This document shows, piece by piece, positions 1-23,594 of a stretch of DNA of 64,000 bases; the first letter of the stretch is position 1, and each line of letters begins with the position of its first letter. This DNA is from Crossaster papposus (Eukaryota; Echinodermata; Asteroidea; Velatida; Solasteridae), in assembly GCA_037893245.1 (NCBI GenBank), contig JBAIAA010000352.1:3038001-3102000 (forward strand), read 5' to 3'. The notes below the pieces were generated by a model that was not told where the DNA came from, made no database searches, and worked only from the letters and a program-made list of their open reading frames with translations. The translations under genes were made by a program, and so were the position numbers.

Positions 1-1260
1 CTAAGCAAATTGGCCCATGCTCTGTCTAATGGAGAAACAAAAATTAAAATTAGCCATTTTTTTGTTGATTTTTATTTAATTTTTTTATTATTATAAAAAA
101 ACCAATTGGGAGGGGGGCCTTTCGTTTTACCTTTTTTAACTTTGAAATGCAAAAATATACTAAATTCTGCCTAAAGTTTGCCAGTTTACTCAAACATATT
201 CTAAAGTCACTTTAGAATATGTTTTTACTATCGTAATCTTACTGCTTGTCGTCTGTCATTGTTTCAAAGCGACGGTATCAAAGGAAAAGGGACAACCATT
301 AACACAATACATGTACCGTATTATATTCAGAGAAACTTTGGTCAGATCGTTTTAGAAGTAAATGTTTGTAAAATTTATAAAATATCATATAAAATCCAGT
401 TTGTTATTAATGTTCAACTCTTTCTTGATCATTTAGATAAATAAAAAAACACAAAAAAACATAAAAATACAAGTATTAAAATACAAATTATTCAAATGTA
501 GTGCCAAAGTTATACCATGCAGGGGTGCCAAAGTTACTACGTTTTACGGTACATTATTTTTTGTTCATGTATTTAAAAAAACCATTTTTGTTGATTATCG
601 TCTTCACCTTTCATTTCCCCTATTATAATGTGGTATGCCCACATCTCGGGTGTTTATGGGAAGACGGCGAATCGGTGAGACGGTGGTACATATTATACAC
701 CGTGCGAAATCGAACAAAATTCACATGCTCTAGACCAGCGGCCGTTGTAAAGCACCTGTCCGGACGCCGTAGCGGTGAGCGTAAGAATGGCGCGGAGTGT
801 GCCGGGTTCCCAAGCCCACCTTGACGGTACAAGGTGGTGCGACGGCCCGGCCAGCCGCTCGTGTATGGGAACGCTAATAGGCGTAAACACCGCACAGTGG
901 GGCAGCGGGCAGGGGCGGAATAACCCACGGAGAGGGGTGCCGTCGTGAGCGCCAGTTTTCAGCGTTTTTTTATATCGAAACTTGGATTTTGCACAGGAAC
1001 TCTACTGCGGAGTCCTGTACTTTTTCATTCAACAAAACGGACGGGGATTAAAAAAATAAAAGTACTCCTTTGAATTTTCAGACACGAAGATAAATCTGTC
1101 ATTTTCACACATTTTCTCTCATTCAGTTCGTTAATTCAGTAGCAATGCGCGTGGCTGCCTCTGGAAACCTTTTAAAAATGGATGTTTGTTTTTGTTTTTT
1201 ATTACTCTTAGGAAAATATTATTTGTAAAGTAGAAAACACAGCCTTTTTCAGAGAGGAAG
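1..1260. other. No gene recognised; repeat end at left edge
   Basis: Bases 1-15 (ctaagcaaattggccc) look like the end of the palindromic repeat found at 2647 and 60475. 620-960 is GC-richer, with short open frames in several frames but no recognisable protein. No T-box motif was seen. Confidence 0.4.
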
Positions 1261-1261
1261 C

Positions 1262-1465
1262 AGGGAAAAAGTGCATTGCAGTTGCAGTTTTAGAGGTTGG
1301 AAAAAAACAACCCAGAAGACCATTCTGGGGGAAACCCACGGAATCAGGCAGGGACTGAGAACACAATCCATATTATTGACCCCGGCTGGATTGGAACCCG
1401 GGTCACAGCGGTGTAAGGCGAGTAAAGAACCGCTGCGCAAATTGATGCCCCAGACGAAAATACTT
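1262..1465 (-). repeat. tRNA-derived SINE, - strand
   Basis: On the - strand it has a B-box-like GGGTTCCAATCC, then a tail with GGGTTTCCCCCAGAATGG and a CCTCTAAAACTG-type end. The same tail occurs on the + strand at 18213-18440. The overlapping open frames are not genes. Confidence 0.6.
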
Positions 1466-1499
1466 GGGTGTTGTTGCGCTTCCTTGCGCATTTTCATCG

Positions 1500-2640
1500 T
1501 TTGACACGCCCCTTAAATCTACACTCTCCCGTTGCCTAATGTGCTTTGCACAGCCTGGTGTATAATAATTATCACAGACTTGAGTGAGAACCGCTGACCG
1601 ATGTGATGTAAGAACGAAACTTTACCGACCGTTAGTAAGCAGGTGAACGAACGGCCAGTGAATATTATAGAAACAAAATGCCTTAAACTCATGTCTGTGT
1701 AGCATTTCTCCCCGTATTACGCAAATACCCGGGAAGTGATTCACGTGAATAGCAGGGCAGTGAACTTTAGTATTTTCTCCAGCCTCCTCATTCGTATTCA
1801 ATATATCTCCTGATCTTCCATCTAATAAAATCCAGCTCGTCGTCTTTTTATTTTGCGTTAGCCGGTCGTTTGCCAATCGCCAACACCTCCTCTTTTCATA
1901 ACTTCCAATTCCAGCTGGCAGGTGCCATTGATTGGGCGAGTTTTCCCCCCTCCGTCTCGCGAGGTATACTTCTGTGGGAGCCCGGCCGATCGGGGGTGTC
2001 AAACCTCCCAAGTTGGTGGCAGCCCCTTCCTGGGGCACGCGGGCGGGCCCGGAGTCCGGCTCGAACCGAGGGGGTCCCAGGGTGTCGCGGACGGGCAGCT
2101 GGTTTTCTCCAGCCGCGCCGTCTTGATGAAAGTTTCCGAGCTAGTCCGCCCGCCAACTTAATAAGCTTTCACGCCGACACGTCGAGATTTTGACACCGTG
2201 GGATGAACCAAGGTCGGGAGCGACGGTTTCCGCGAAGACGGCCTATAGGAGAGCTTCATATTACTGCTCCGGGCCGTACAAGCCTGTACAACACAGTCAC
2301 TATAGAGCATCCCCATAGGCAATTTACTCGTACACAAGTTAATTGATATTTAGATGCGGTATGCGGAGTCAGGCGGATTTGCAACGATCACTGGGAGATA
2401 TGAATATATCGATTCGACGTCTGACGGAAGTTTGGCGATGCGAGCGCGCCTATTATCGGAGCTTTAATAGGACTGCGAGTTATCCGATGCAACTGGTTAC
2501 CACGCGAAGAATTCTCGATGGATCGCTGCAGAAACTTTCTCTGCCCACACACTCACACGAGAATGGACATGGATGAGTTCGAAATTGCCTAAAATAACAG
2601 TCATGAGCACAAACCGCCTCGATGCGTGATGGAGATTATA
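1500..2640. other. Unassigned, with a GC-rich block at 1900-2300
   Basis: No exon was recognised. 1900-2300 is clearly GC-rich and CG-rich against AT-rich flanks, and is open in several frames as GC-rich DNA tends to be. It could be a regulatory island of the T-box gene or an untranslated exon; nothing here decides. Confidence 0.3.
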
Positions 2641-2646
2641 CTTGAG

Positions 2647-2892
2647 GCCAATTTCATGGAGCTGCTAAGCACAAACTTTTGCTTAGCATGAAAATTCTTC
2701 CTTGGTAAAAGCAAAGTTATACACACCAACATTTCAAGTGATGTATAATTATAATGTTTGTGACTGGTATTTAGCTGTTTTTTTGCCCAGCATGAAAATC
2801 ACATGCAGTTTTGGCTGGTAACCTGTTTTCACTGAGCAAGACTTCTTTTGTGCTAAGCAAATTGTTGTGCTTAGCAGCTCTATGAAATTGGC
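2647..2892. repeat. Palindromic MITE, family A
   Basis: The ends are inverted: GCCAATTTCATGGAGCTGCT on the left and AGCAGCTCTATGAAATTGGC on the right, each followed inward by copies of TTGCTTAGCATGAAAA. About 245 bp with no coding capacity. Confidence 0.8.
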
Positions 2893-3039
2893 TCCTGGTT
2901 AACGCCTATGAGGTTTATTCACGAATCTGCCATATTAAATTGAAATTGGGGTAAAATCTGTATTTTGGGAACCTGCGAATATAATATTTCTTTAAGTTAA
3001 TTACAAATTGATACCAGTCTTCTCCTATAATACAAAGTT

Positions 3040-3190
3040 TGTCATTAGACACAGTGTTTTAAGCCACATTAAAAACATATTGAAAGTTAGGCTAAAAAGC
3101 AAAATAGTCTGGCACCATCCCATTCCGCAGTTCACAATTAAATACATCCAGGGAACACAACCAAAATGGCCTTATCGTTAATAAGGCCCA
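3040..3190 (+). repeat. Interspersed repeat, family F
   Basis: Shares ATAGTCTGGCACCATC, then a GGAACAC block, with 13290-13395 (+) and 6622-6775 (-). The type is unknown; no ends could be defined. Confidence 0.6.
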
Positions 3191-3952
3191 TACCAATGGC
3201 TAACTAGACGTCTGGGTCGTTGAAACGACACACCCAGGGCTTTCGAGTCTGTGTATATCTTTAGTCGACCTCACACCTTAAAAATCTATATCGCTAGAAC
3301 CGTTTCGCATTGTTTTGCTTGAACAGTATCTTTTGATCCCTTAAACGTGCACTCCGCTCCCGTCTTGTAGTTACAGTTCCTTCGGCATTTAACCTTTTTG
3401 CCAAATCCTGTCCTGTCCCAAAATCATCGTGCCCTTGCCACTTCCAAGCGGGATGACACCCGCGCATATTATCCATTTCCATCCTTGCTGCTTGGTTTAA
3501 GAAAATATTCCTTATCTTACGACACCCGGGGCTATTTTGTTATCATTCTAGTATGCACACAGACACCGTCTTCCGTTCGGATCTCTCTTGTTTTTTCTCT
3601 CGTATATGCCATGGCAGTGATGGATCGGCGACTCGCTGCATATTCCTCTGAGATCATTAATATCGGAGAAGTTCCTTGCGAATTACCCTTTTTTTTTGTA
3701 TTGGTAGTCAGATTTTCACCAAATTTATCATCCCTAATATCATATTCACTTTAATGCATTCTATTCCCCGTTGAAGTTTGAATATTTACGACCTTATAGT
3801 TCAGATGGTATCTAAAATGGCATTTTCCCCCCTTGGTGACGTTTTGCGGTTCTATATACTTATATATAGCCTATCCAGTTTTGCAAATACTGTTCTTCTT
3901 TAAATATTACACACTGCAGCTGTTAAATTACACATTAAATGTGTGTGTGAAA

Positions 3953-4390
3953 ACACACATTCTTTTGGTACATTGCGTTATGGGGACAACCCATAGGGTT
4001 TGTGTGTAAACTGAAATCTATCTAATCTCAAACTCAGAACACTCTAATTCTAAAATTCTAAAATTTTCAGCATCACCCTAATTTGTCCTCTTCTTCATTT
4101 TCTTTCATTATATCCTAACCTAATTTTCCCTTGTTCTACCTTTACTGAAGACCCAACGCGCTATGGGGACTCGAAAATGTCCCCACTACTCGGTCTGTCT
4201 TTTCCAAACAAAAGAGCCTGTCCCCATAGCTAGGTTGAGGCTCGTACACCTTCCATCGTGGACCCCCCATTGTCCTTCCGTTGTCACTCTTTCGTTTGTA
4301 CCTTTTCAGAAGACCTCTATAGGATTTGTACACGATTTGGAATCGTGTACCTTCTGTCAATCGTGGACCTTCTGTCAATCGTGGACCCAT
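3953..4390 (+). repeat. Interspersed repeat, family D
   Basis: Shares a roughly 280-bp block with 31335-31620 and 45318-45600: GTACATTGCGTTATGGGGAC, an A/T-rich middle, then CAACGCGCTATGGGGACTCG and a CTGTCCCCA block. All three are in the same orientation. The overlapping open frames (4142-4680) have no protein signature. Confidence 0.75.
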
Positions 4391-5557
4391 TGTTGGCTCC
4401 CAAATTCTTTTGTCCGACGTTGCGTTTCAATATTCCTTTTCAAAACTTCCAGAACTGCGCAACCGGCACAAATAGGAACAATTCAGGCTATATTCAAATC
4501 AAAGTAATGAGCCGAACCTATTGCCGAGGTTTCGATAACGACAAATTACTGGTCGCCGTATTTGGAGCTTCAGTGAACAAAACAGTTCCAAACGAGAATG
4601 TGAATCTACCCACGCTACACACCGACTTCTTTTATTACACTGTTTCTATTCCGCGAACATCCGCCCGTCCGTTCAGATAGTCCATATACAAAACCTAAAA
4701 CCACATGTTTTCATTGACTTTCTGCCGTCCAAATAGAAAACCGAAAGTCGGAGAACCAAGGGCCTTCTAATGGCGCCAGCGACCACACACAAAATCCGCA
4801 TCCATCTCCTCGAAATAAGGAGGAGCCAGAATCGACTCTCGATTCTGCCTAGAACAAAAGCCCCGGCATTGACCATGAGTAATGTCTGACGGCCGCATAT
4901 ACAGCCCCCGAGTCGCCTCTTCGTCACCGCTATAACCCACCCAGTCCATCTCTCCTTTTGGAATCACGGCACACACACACACAAACTACATTAATTGTGT
5001 TTATCCATAAGCTAATGATCGACATGGTTATCACATCAATGCCATTTCAGTGCAATAACAAAGGGCAGATGCGTTCGTATTTTGATTTTCCATTGTGCGC
5101 GGGTTTTCCCCACCCGTTTTCGTTCGTATCTCCAATTCTCCAGTTTTTTTGTCATCTCCTTTTCCTCCTTGATGTTCATATCCTTGAGTCGCATCTGCCT
5201 TTATTTATACAAAATTCCAGCCAACAATGGCTTCAGTAGTCCGGCTTGTTCCAGAGAATAAAACACACAGATAAATAAAGAGGGGGAATTTAATACATGA
5301 ACCGGTCGTTGATGTAAACCGTGATTATCTGATACGACAACGGCCATTTCCGGAAATTGGGACTCTCCGTAAGTCGATTTATTTTAAGCGGCGATTGTCC
5401 TTCCTCGAGTATCGGTATTGTGCGGAATACAAACAAACTAGCAATTGCTTAATAAGCAAAATCACCGGGCAATAATTCAAGCTTATTAAGTAGAAGCAAA
5501 ATATTGCTTAAAAAACGTACACCAATAATATTTTGATTTGCCGCTCAGCTTTTTCTT
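4391..5557. other. No feature recognised
   Basis: Several short open frames on both strands, none resembling a known protein and none with matching splice sites. Confidence 0.3.
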
Positions 5558-5930
5558 AAAGGTATAGGATACACCATTGGTAATTTCTTAAATTATCAGG
5601 AATGGGTGGTTTTTGGAGTTGTATTTTACAGTAAATATCGTTTAGCTGACCTGTCCGAAGTTTTACAATCACGGACGCCGAGAAAAAAGGCAATACAATC
5701 TGCGTTTTCAACGGACACAGGGCAGTTGTTCTTGTTGTTCTTGGGTTTTTTTCGCGATAGCCGTCTGGCGATCGTGAATTTTAAAAATACAATTTTTTGG
5801 CGGGAAAAATTAGTACAGGAATTCTGGCGCAATCATTTTGGATGCCTATAATTATTTTGTTATAGATTTAAATAAGTAAGATATTTCTTTATTATTTGGT
5901 AGTAAAAACGGCAAAATGGTGTAGCCTTAA
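5558..5930 (+). repeat. MITE-like element, family B
   Basis: Starts AAAGGTATAGGATACACCAT, ends AAAATGGTGTAGCCTT, and between them has the family's TTTTACAATCA, GCGATAGCC and TTACTACC-type blocks. Other copies are near 24683, 27930, 30927, 36298, 39826, 44422 and 46273. The intact family consensus has inverted ends (AAAGGTAGGATACACCATT). Confidence 0.8.
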
Positions 5931-6621
5931 ATCCCTAAAACGTGATATAGTAACAGTCTCTTTGGTCTGGAGAATTCAAAGTTAAAACGTGCCAAGCCGC
6001 TTGAGCAAGTCAGTGTACCAGATGCTTTTCACATTTAACTCGCAAATGGCTTATTAAACCTATTATGTCTCCCCGCTTCTTGAGCAGAGTAGACTCGGGA
6101 ATCATTTTGGTTTCTGCTCACATTAATAAGACACTATGACAATAATGTACCTATTGCATCCCTTCCACACGAGCGCACACTGATTGTCCCGCATTGTAGA
6201 TCAACGTCCAGTCTAGACAACATTTAGCCTATGCATTTATCCCATGCATTTAGCTCAACCCTCCGACAGATACAATAAAAAGACAACATGCTCAAAGTTA
6301 ATGATCAAAGACAATGAAGACCAAAACCACGAGAAAAGAAAACAAAATATAGAGTCCGTCTGATGGACAAACATTTATAAAGCACAGAAGAGACTATTAA
6401 CAATGGCCGCACGCGCCGGCACACATGTTGCGAAACCTACAACCCGTGGGATCCGGCCAATCGACCCCCGATCCGAACTCCCGATTCGTCACGAAATATT
6501 ATGACTGTGCAGGGAGAAACCGCGGTGGTAATTACGTTAGCGTAGATTAAGAGGATTGCTTGAGAAGTGTATTATTTGGTAGTATAGCATGGGAAATGAA
6601 ATCATGTATGAGCTTATCCAC
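5931..6621. other. No feature recognised
   Basis: AT-rich non-coding sequence without motifs I can name. Confidence 0.3.
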
Positions 6622-6775
6622 GAGGAAGCCATTTTGGTTGTGTTCCCTGAATGTATTGTATAAATTGCGAACTGTTGAATGGGATGGTGCCAGACTATTT
6701 TAGCAATATAGCCTCACTTTCAATATTATTTTGTAAATGTGGCTTAAAACATTAAGTATGTTTAATTACAAATGT
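6622..6775 (-). repeat. Interspersed repeat, family F
   Basis: Reverse-complement copy of 3040-3190: GATGGTGCCAGACTATTTTA, then a GTGGCTTAAAACA block. Confidence 0.6.
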
Positions 6776-8501
6776 TTAACTACTTTAACATTTTTTGTTG
6801 ACAAGATGTAGGTTTGGAATCAGTCTTGATTAGTCGGTATCTAAATGAGGGAATAATGCTCGTGTGGATTTTTGTCAAGGTATATACACCCATGTAATTG
6901 GAAAATGTGTCATAGCATTGCAGCGGTGACTGTTGTAAATACAAAAAAATTGCCGCCAAAATTATTGTTCCCACCAAAAATGCCATTACACATTTTCCAA
7001 CTCTAGGTGTGCATTGCACATACCTTGCCGAAAGTCACTATCGATACCAGTGGTCCAATTTATAGACCGAGGCCGACGGCCTATAATCGGCTTACCCCTT
7101 CTAAAAACTTGTCTTAAAAAACCCCGTATTTTACTTCAAACGAGCATTGGTAAATGATATGGTATGTCTTTTTTTATTAGCTTATCAACACGCCTGTTGG
7201 CACAAATTATGGGATTAGGCGAGACTCCCGTACTTAGGCCCAGTCGCTGTGACATTCTGTGCCTAAATTGACTGATTCTATACATTTGTTTTGCGTAAAT
7301 TCGGTTAAGAATTTACAACATCAAAGGTCACACAATTCTAAGGCGATCTGGCCTGCGACGTCACTCCTCAATTAAATTGTATGCAAAACACGATGCGTGC
7401 GCATACCGCCGGGAAAATTTGAATACAGATGTAAACAGATGGCACTTTAATTGTCCACATGTATATCGAACAATAAGTAAAAGTTCATTTTTGAGTAAAT
7501 TAAACATTAAATGTGTTTTGATTCGTGATTTCCATTTTTTTTCTTTTTCCCGAGAGTAAATGGGTAATGGCGCTATTAGAGTTCTCAAAAACCTTTTAAT
7601 TCATTCATTGTGACATTATATATCGTGACAACATTCCATTCTAAACAAGTATAAGATCACAAAACTGCTGGGTATAAAGTCGGCCACACTGTCGACTTAG
7701 TTTTCAGAAGTACTATGTCAGGGCCCGCGTCGCAGGTAGCGAGTGAATTTTGCCAGCTACTGGTCGCTAACCAAACGCTTCGGTATCACGAATGGTGCGA
7801 AAAGAGACCCCCGACCCCGCCAAAACCGCCACGTCGTTCATCAACTGGCGTGCTATCAGATGTAACGCCAAAATGGACGTGCGTGGCACATGTATATAAA
7901 TAATGTGCGCTGCTGTGTTACGATATAGGCCTTGCTATCTGTGGGTGCATACATTCTATTGCTCGAGTATTATGATTATCGAACTGAGATTGCTAATCCG
8001 TATGGATTTTGATCTGTGCTTTATTGTTTTCTGACATCTGCTTAATATTTTTTGTATCGACCTCATAATTGTCTTTGTGTGACATTGTCAGTGAATAATT
8101 GTTGTTTTGTTAGGACTGTGTATTTATTATACTGGCTTGATTTGATTGACCAAAATAAGTGTATTAGGGCCTATTTGTAAACTCTATTATTTAAAAACGT
8201 TAATTTTGAAAAACAATGATGATGTATTCAATATCTTTGTATATTTGAAGTGATTTGTTTAGTTTTTTAATTTCTCAAAGTTTGTAATTTCCATGGTTAT
8301 TTATTTGTTGCTTACCGAAGCCAATCACTGTTATAGATATAGCTTGGTTGCATTCACAAAAGAGGGATTAGGTGGCCGAGAGGCCGCGGCCTTGCCGGCA
8401 GTCAGTATAGTTCCACCGTTCTCCCTTAGCTAACATCAGTCGTACAAAATGTTAAAAACAACCATGAACATTAATTGTATTATTTAAACCTACATACTGG
8501 A
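6776..8501. other. Unassigned; TATA-like motif before a short open frame
   Basis: TATAAAG at 7676-7682 lies about 33 bases before ATG 7715, which opens a 62-codon frame (MSGPASQVASEFCQ...) with an early CAG|GTAGCG donor-like site. It does not resemble T-box sequence and nothing confirms that it is expressed. The rest holds no recognisable feature. Confidence 0.25.
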
Positions 8502-8740
8502 GCCAATTTCATAAAACATGTAAGCACAACAATTTGCTTAGCATGAACATATTTCCTTAGCAAAAAAACAGGGTTGCCAACCAAATTTTCAGGTTATGTT
8601 TATTGTTTGTGACTAGTATTCAGCTAGTTTTTGCTGAGCATGAAAAGCACAAAGAGGTTTGGCTGGTAACCTGTTTTTACTGAGCAAAACTTCTTTTGTG
8701 CTAAGCAATTTTTTTTGCTTATACGTTTTATGAAATTAGC
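8502..8740. repeat. Palindromic MITE, family A
   Basis: GCCAATTTCATAAAACATGT at the left and ACGTTTTATGAAATTAGC at the right, with inner TTGCTTAGCATGAA. The ends are a variant shared with the next copy. Confidence 0.8.
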
Positions 8741-8828
8741 TTCTGGTCTTTCTATTGTAAGCTAAAAAACTAATCGAAGCACAATGAATCATGAAAACCT
8801 CCAATATTTGGAAGGACGTGTTTCTGGG

Positions 8829-9056
8829 GCCAATTTGTAAGCACCAAAATTTGCTTAGCACAAAAATGTCTTGCTTAGTAAAAACAGGTTATCGGCCAAA
8901 ACGCCACGTGCTTTTCATTCAAAGCAAAAAACAGCTGAATACCAGTCACAAACAATAAACATCAACTAAAATTTTAGTTTGTAACACTTTTTTTTTCCAA
9001 GAAAGAATTTTCATGCTAAGCAAATGTTGGTGCTTACATGTTTTATGAAATTAGCC
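8829..9056. repeat. Palindromic MITE, family A
   Basis: Same family. It begins GCCAATTTGTAAGCACC and ends ATGTTTTATGAAATTAGCC. It ends about 110 bases before a T-box exon, inside the intron. Confidence 0.8.
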
Positions 9057-9166
9057 CCTGGAAGCGTCGACGTTTCCAGCGATAAGCACCGACCATCTTC
9101 GGACAATTAGGATGTTGCAACAATCTAACGAGTAACGGCCGTCCTGTTCTGCCGTGTTTTACCCAG

Positions 9167-20013
<10,847 letters not shown>

Positions 20014-21658
20014 CATTGATGATTGTGAAACACCTCTCGAAACTTTTGCTTCGATCCCGACTTCTGAATCACTGAAAAGCAAATAGAAATGAAAGCAAAT
20101 AAATAATATTTGAACTTTGGAGGTCATATCAATCGATTGGATGTTTCGGAAGCACAACAGGCACCATAATTTGACTGGTGTTTTCGGTTAGAAGCCTAAA
20201 ATCGCCAGTAAGCCTAAGCCTAAACGGAGCCAGTGATTTGTACAAGACACCGGATTACAGTGGTGTCCCATCCCAGCCTGTCACAGTTAACCACAGTTTT
20301 CTGTGGTACCCTGCCGGCAATGCAATTATACTATAATCATCGCAATGTGAAACATTGAAGAATGCGGATTAGTCACTTTTTGCTCATCAGTACAAACAAT
20401 TTTTTGAAGTTTTGGTTTTTACACAAATTCTTCTCATCTTGTTTATCACAATTTAGGCCTACTCTAATTTAGAACAGCACATTTTCGCGCTTTTTAAAAT
20501 CTTTTGTAAATCTGCCTAACATGAAATTCATTTTATAAACACTTCACTTTCCTATAAAATCAATGTTGTGCACTCCGAGGTTTTGAAAGCTTGAATGTTG
20601 TCGGTTTTTTTAAAAACTTTTTTCAAAAATTCACGTACTAAGAATAAGTTTTGCTAGAACAAAAATGTCCATCACATGAAACGTTATACAGCTCCTAATT
20701 CGATGTCCAAAGCGATGTAACGATACAAAATATAAGCCCACCTCGTACGAAGTAGACTTGCCGATATCTTTCTGGAAATGCCGCCACATTAAGATTTTAA
20801 TTACACTAGGAATTTATCCAAACACTCCCAGTCTAGAAGATTGAGGTATTTAATTTCCGTTCGACGAGGTAGACTGGTTCCTTGATGTCTCACTGGATTC
20901 TTTGTCTATCGTTCGTTTAGGGGACTAAACCAAAATGGCGGCGAGTACATGTAAAATGTTTTTCGAAATCTTGACATCCATTGCCTTAAATTATACAACT
21001 TAGTAATAGTGGAGTATCTGAGCTGACATTTTCTTTCCTCAAACATAATGATAGGTTGATTTCTTTTGACAGAATATGATAATAATATCCTTAACCCATT
21101 TTATCCAACAACATAAATCGGTGCAGTTAGAAATGACTTTGTTTTTATTGTAAGAAATTATATAGACAATTATAGCCAACATGGTTTTCCTTTAATTTTT
21201 AAAAGTTCTTTCTTGTTGATATCGTTCTTGGTTTAGTACATATTTGTGCATTTGATATTTGTATATTTTGGCTGAAATTTATGTGATTATTTGAGAGAAG
21301 TTTACCGTGTAAACCTTAATAGATTTTACATATACATTTTATCAGTATGACAGTTTACCGTACTTCGTTCAATGGAACATCTGACCGCTACATGTAGTAA
21401 TTGTAGTTTGTGTAACCATTGCTTTGTTTAATAATTTATATTTTACTGTTAAATACCTTTGACGTGTAAGAGTTAGGCGACGATCCATACTGTATAATTT
21501 ATGAACCATAGCGTTGACCGATAGAAAAAATGGCTTGCAATTATCTCTTCCCGAACCAACCTTAAAGCTTTTGGGGTAATATTGGAACTAATTATTCGTT
21601 CTGTGAGTTCCTTTCAAAATTGTTGTATGAAAACAATTGAACGAGTGACCGCATTGGT
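20014..21658 (+). other. Likely 3' untranslated and flanking region of the T-box gene
   Basis: AT-rich sequence with no coding signal directly after the stop. An AATAAA lies at 20098-20103, about 85 bases after the stop, and is a candidate poly(A) signal. The true 3' end may be much further on, since nothing marks a boundary before the palindromic repeat at 21659. Confidence 0.5.
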
Positions 21659-22078
21659 GACCTGCTCCAACGAAACCTGGACAAAGTCGCACAGTGTGTT
21701 TGGTTACAATGTTCTTGTGAAGTCATTTCGGGGTAGATTTAACCATTTTTGAGGTTTTGAGTTTTTCTGAATCACGAACTATTAATGTTCAATCTCCTCA
21801 AATTTAAACATAATCCGTCACCCAGAAGTGGTTTTTTTGGTCGATTTTATGAAACAATTGTTTATAGAAATAATCTGATTTTCTGAATTTCAAAGCTGTT
21901 CAACTCAAAGTTAGATTTTCAAGGTTTTATCACTAAATCCTTCCCCCAGGGGAGATATTGTGGGGGGTACATATGTTAATGATACATCATAAAGCTGAAA
22001 GCCTAGAGAATAAAAAAACACCATAAACTCAAAAACAGAAAATTGTAAACTTCGTCTGGGTTTCGTTGGAGCAGGTAA
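21659..22078. repeat. Palindromic MITE with ACCTGCTCCAACGAAACC ends
   Basis: The left end ACCTGCTCCAACGAAACCTG is matched in reverse by CGGGTTTCGTTGGAGCAGGT-like sequence at 22058-22078. About 420 bp between the outer ends, noncoding. Confidence 0.7.
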
Positions 22079-22224
22079 AATTGTGAAAGTTCCCGCGACT
22101 GCCTGATTTGAAATGTTTATTTAATTAAATAACTCAGAATGTGTCCTAAACGGGAACTGGTATGTCAAACAAGACAGTGTGGTGATATCCTCGATGTATA
22201 AACAGATTAACACTAACACTTACA

Positions 22225-22555
22225 CGTTGGGACCACTGACCTCTATACATGGACAGATCATCATTGTTTCATTTTGAAGTCGGCATGCGGAGAAGTGCAA
22301 CATGGCGGACCCACGACGTGACTCTGTGAGCCAATGAAATGTCCAGGTGTTGGTACGATACGTATTACGTAATGTTTACAAATACAAAATGTACAGAATA
22401 AATCCGCTGACCTCCACACCTGGACATTTCATTGGCTCACAGCAGTGACGTCTCGGGTCCGCCATGTTGCACTTCCAGTTCGCGCTGACTTCAAGTGTTA
22501 GCACAGCAGAATATGGACAATGGTCCGTCCAGGTGTAGAGGTCAGTGGTTGGGAC
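22225..22555. repeat. Foldback element with two nested inverted pairs
   Basis: The outer pair is GACCACTGACCTCTATACAT (left) against the reverse of AGGTGTAGAGGTCAGTGGTT (right). The inner pair is GTGCAACATGGCGGACCC to CATTTCATTGGCTCACA, with CCAATGAAATGTCCAGGTGT mirrored as ACACCTGGACATTTCATTGG. The arms are long and only lightly diverged. Confidence 0.8.
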
Positions 22556-23179
22556 TCACAGCCAGGCGCGTAAGACGTTGTGACGTCACACTTTGTTTAC
22601 ATGTGCGCTTCCCTATGAGCCTATCTGTCCATACTTCGTCTGGCGTCCCGACTCGCTCTTATAGGGGAAAGCGCAAACAATGACGTCATAAGATTTCAGG
22701 TCTATTCAATGAAGCGATACTACAGGGTGGCCCAGAAAAGAAATGCCAACCATATCACCAGGTACTTTATATGTCTTATGATGCAGGTTTTAACATAATG
22801 TGACAGGACATTTTCTTAAAATGAAAAAGTCTTTATTTCATTAAAATCCGTTAATGAGATGACGCTCATTTTAGGGAAGCAAAATCGTGTCTTTACAGTG
22901 AAGTATTCTTTCTTTCTGTCCCTGCTCGTGGCGTGTTTATCCGTCATCCGTTTTGAATCCTGAAACTTGTTTTGCGTGTGTACACGGTACCCGACGCGAT
23001 CTGGTTACAACAATTTAACCTCACTCTATGTAAAGACATCACTCTTATTCACTAGCGTAGCTCTTAAATAGGAGGTTAGATTTCTGTATAAATTATAATC
23101 TGTTAAGACAATTTTTCTGTGCCGAATAAAAATCAGTAGTAGGCCTATATCCGTGTACCTGGAAATATAGTTTTGCATA
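22556..23179. other. Intergenic; decayed family C fragment inside
   Basis: 22925-23015 carries the reverse of the family C blocks (GCGTGTTTATCCGTCATCCG, TTGCGTGTGTACACGG). The rest is unassigned. Confidence 0.4.
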
Positions 23180-23594
23180 TGTGACCTACTCCCATAAAAA
23201 CAGACATAAGTGGTGTTTTTTTGAAAAGTGAGATATTGTTATTTCCATTTAGTACACATCTTCAGCTTTCATTTGGTACCAAAACCACCTTTATACCATA
23301 CATACTTCCAATTTTATGAGGATACTTTTATTTCGATGTATTTGGGAGATAAATTACCACTTTTAGGACACAGTTTGCCTTAATAAATGCATGGTTTTGT
23401 TGTACTTTCTCATAAATAAAGGTGATTTTGTTTAACCTAACTGAGGGTTAAAGTATACATATTAAAGAATTAAAAAAATAACGAAAAACAAACATAATGT
23501 CCGCCAGATTTTTCACCCCATTTCAACTTTGACGAGCTGTATCTCGAAATAGCCTGTGCGGCTTATGTCGGAATTCGTAGAAGCGGGTCACATA
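23180..23594. repeat. Palindromic element, family H
   Basis: Left end TATGTGACCTACTCCCAT; right end AGCGGGTCACATATT. The ends share the GTGACC(C/T)(G/A)CT core seen at 35240, 42057 and 42502. Confidence 0.6.

Noticed and set aside
3271-3278. T-box half-site TCACACCT as autoregulatory site
   Set aside because: An 8-base motif is expected about twice by chance in a window of this size on both strands, and there is no cluster.
7715-7903. 62-codon frame after a TATA-like motif
   Set aside because: The TATAAAG spacing is attractive, but the peptide has no family resemblance and cannot be linked in phase to a T-box start. Kept only as a note.
8370-8430. tRNA gene suggested by GGTGGCCGAGAGGCC
   Set aside because: No B box, no acceptor-stem pairing and no anticodon arm of proper size follow it.
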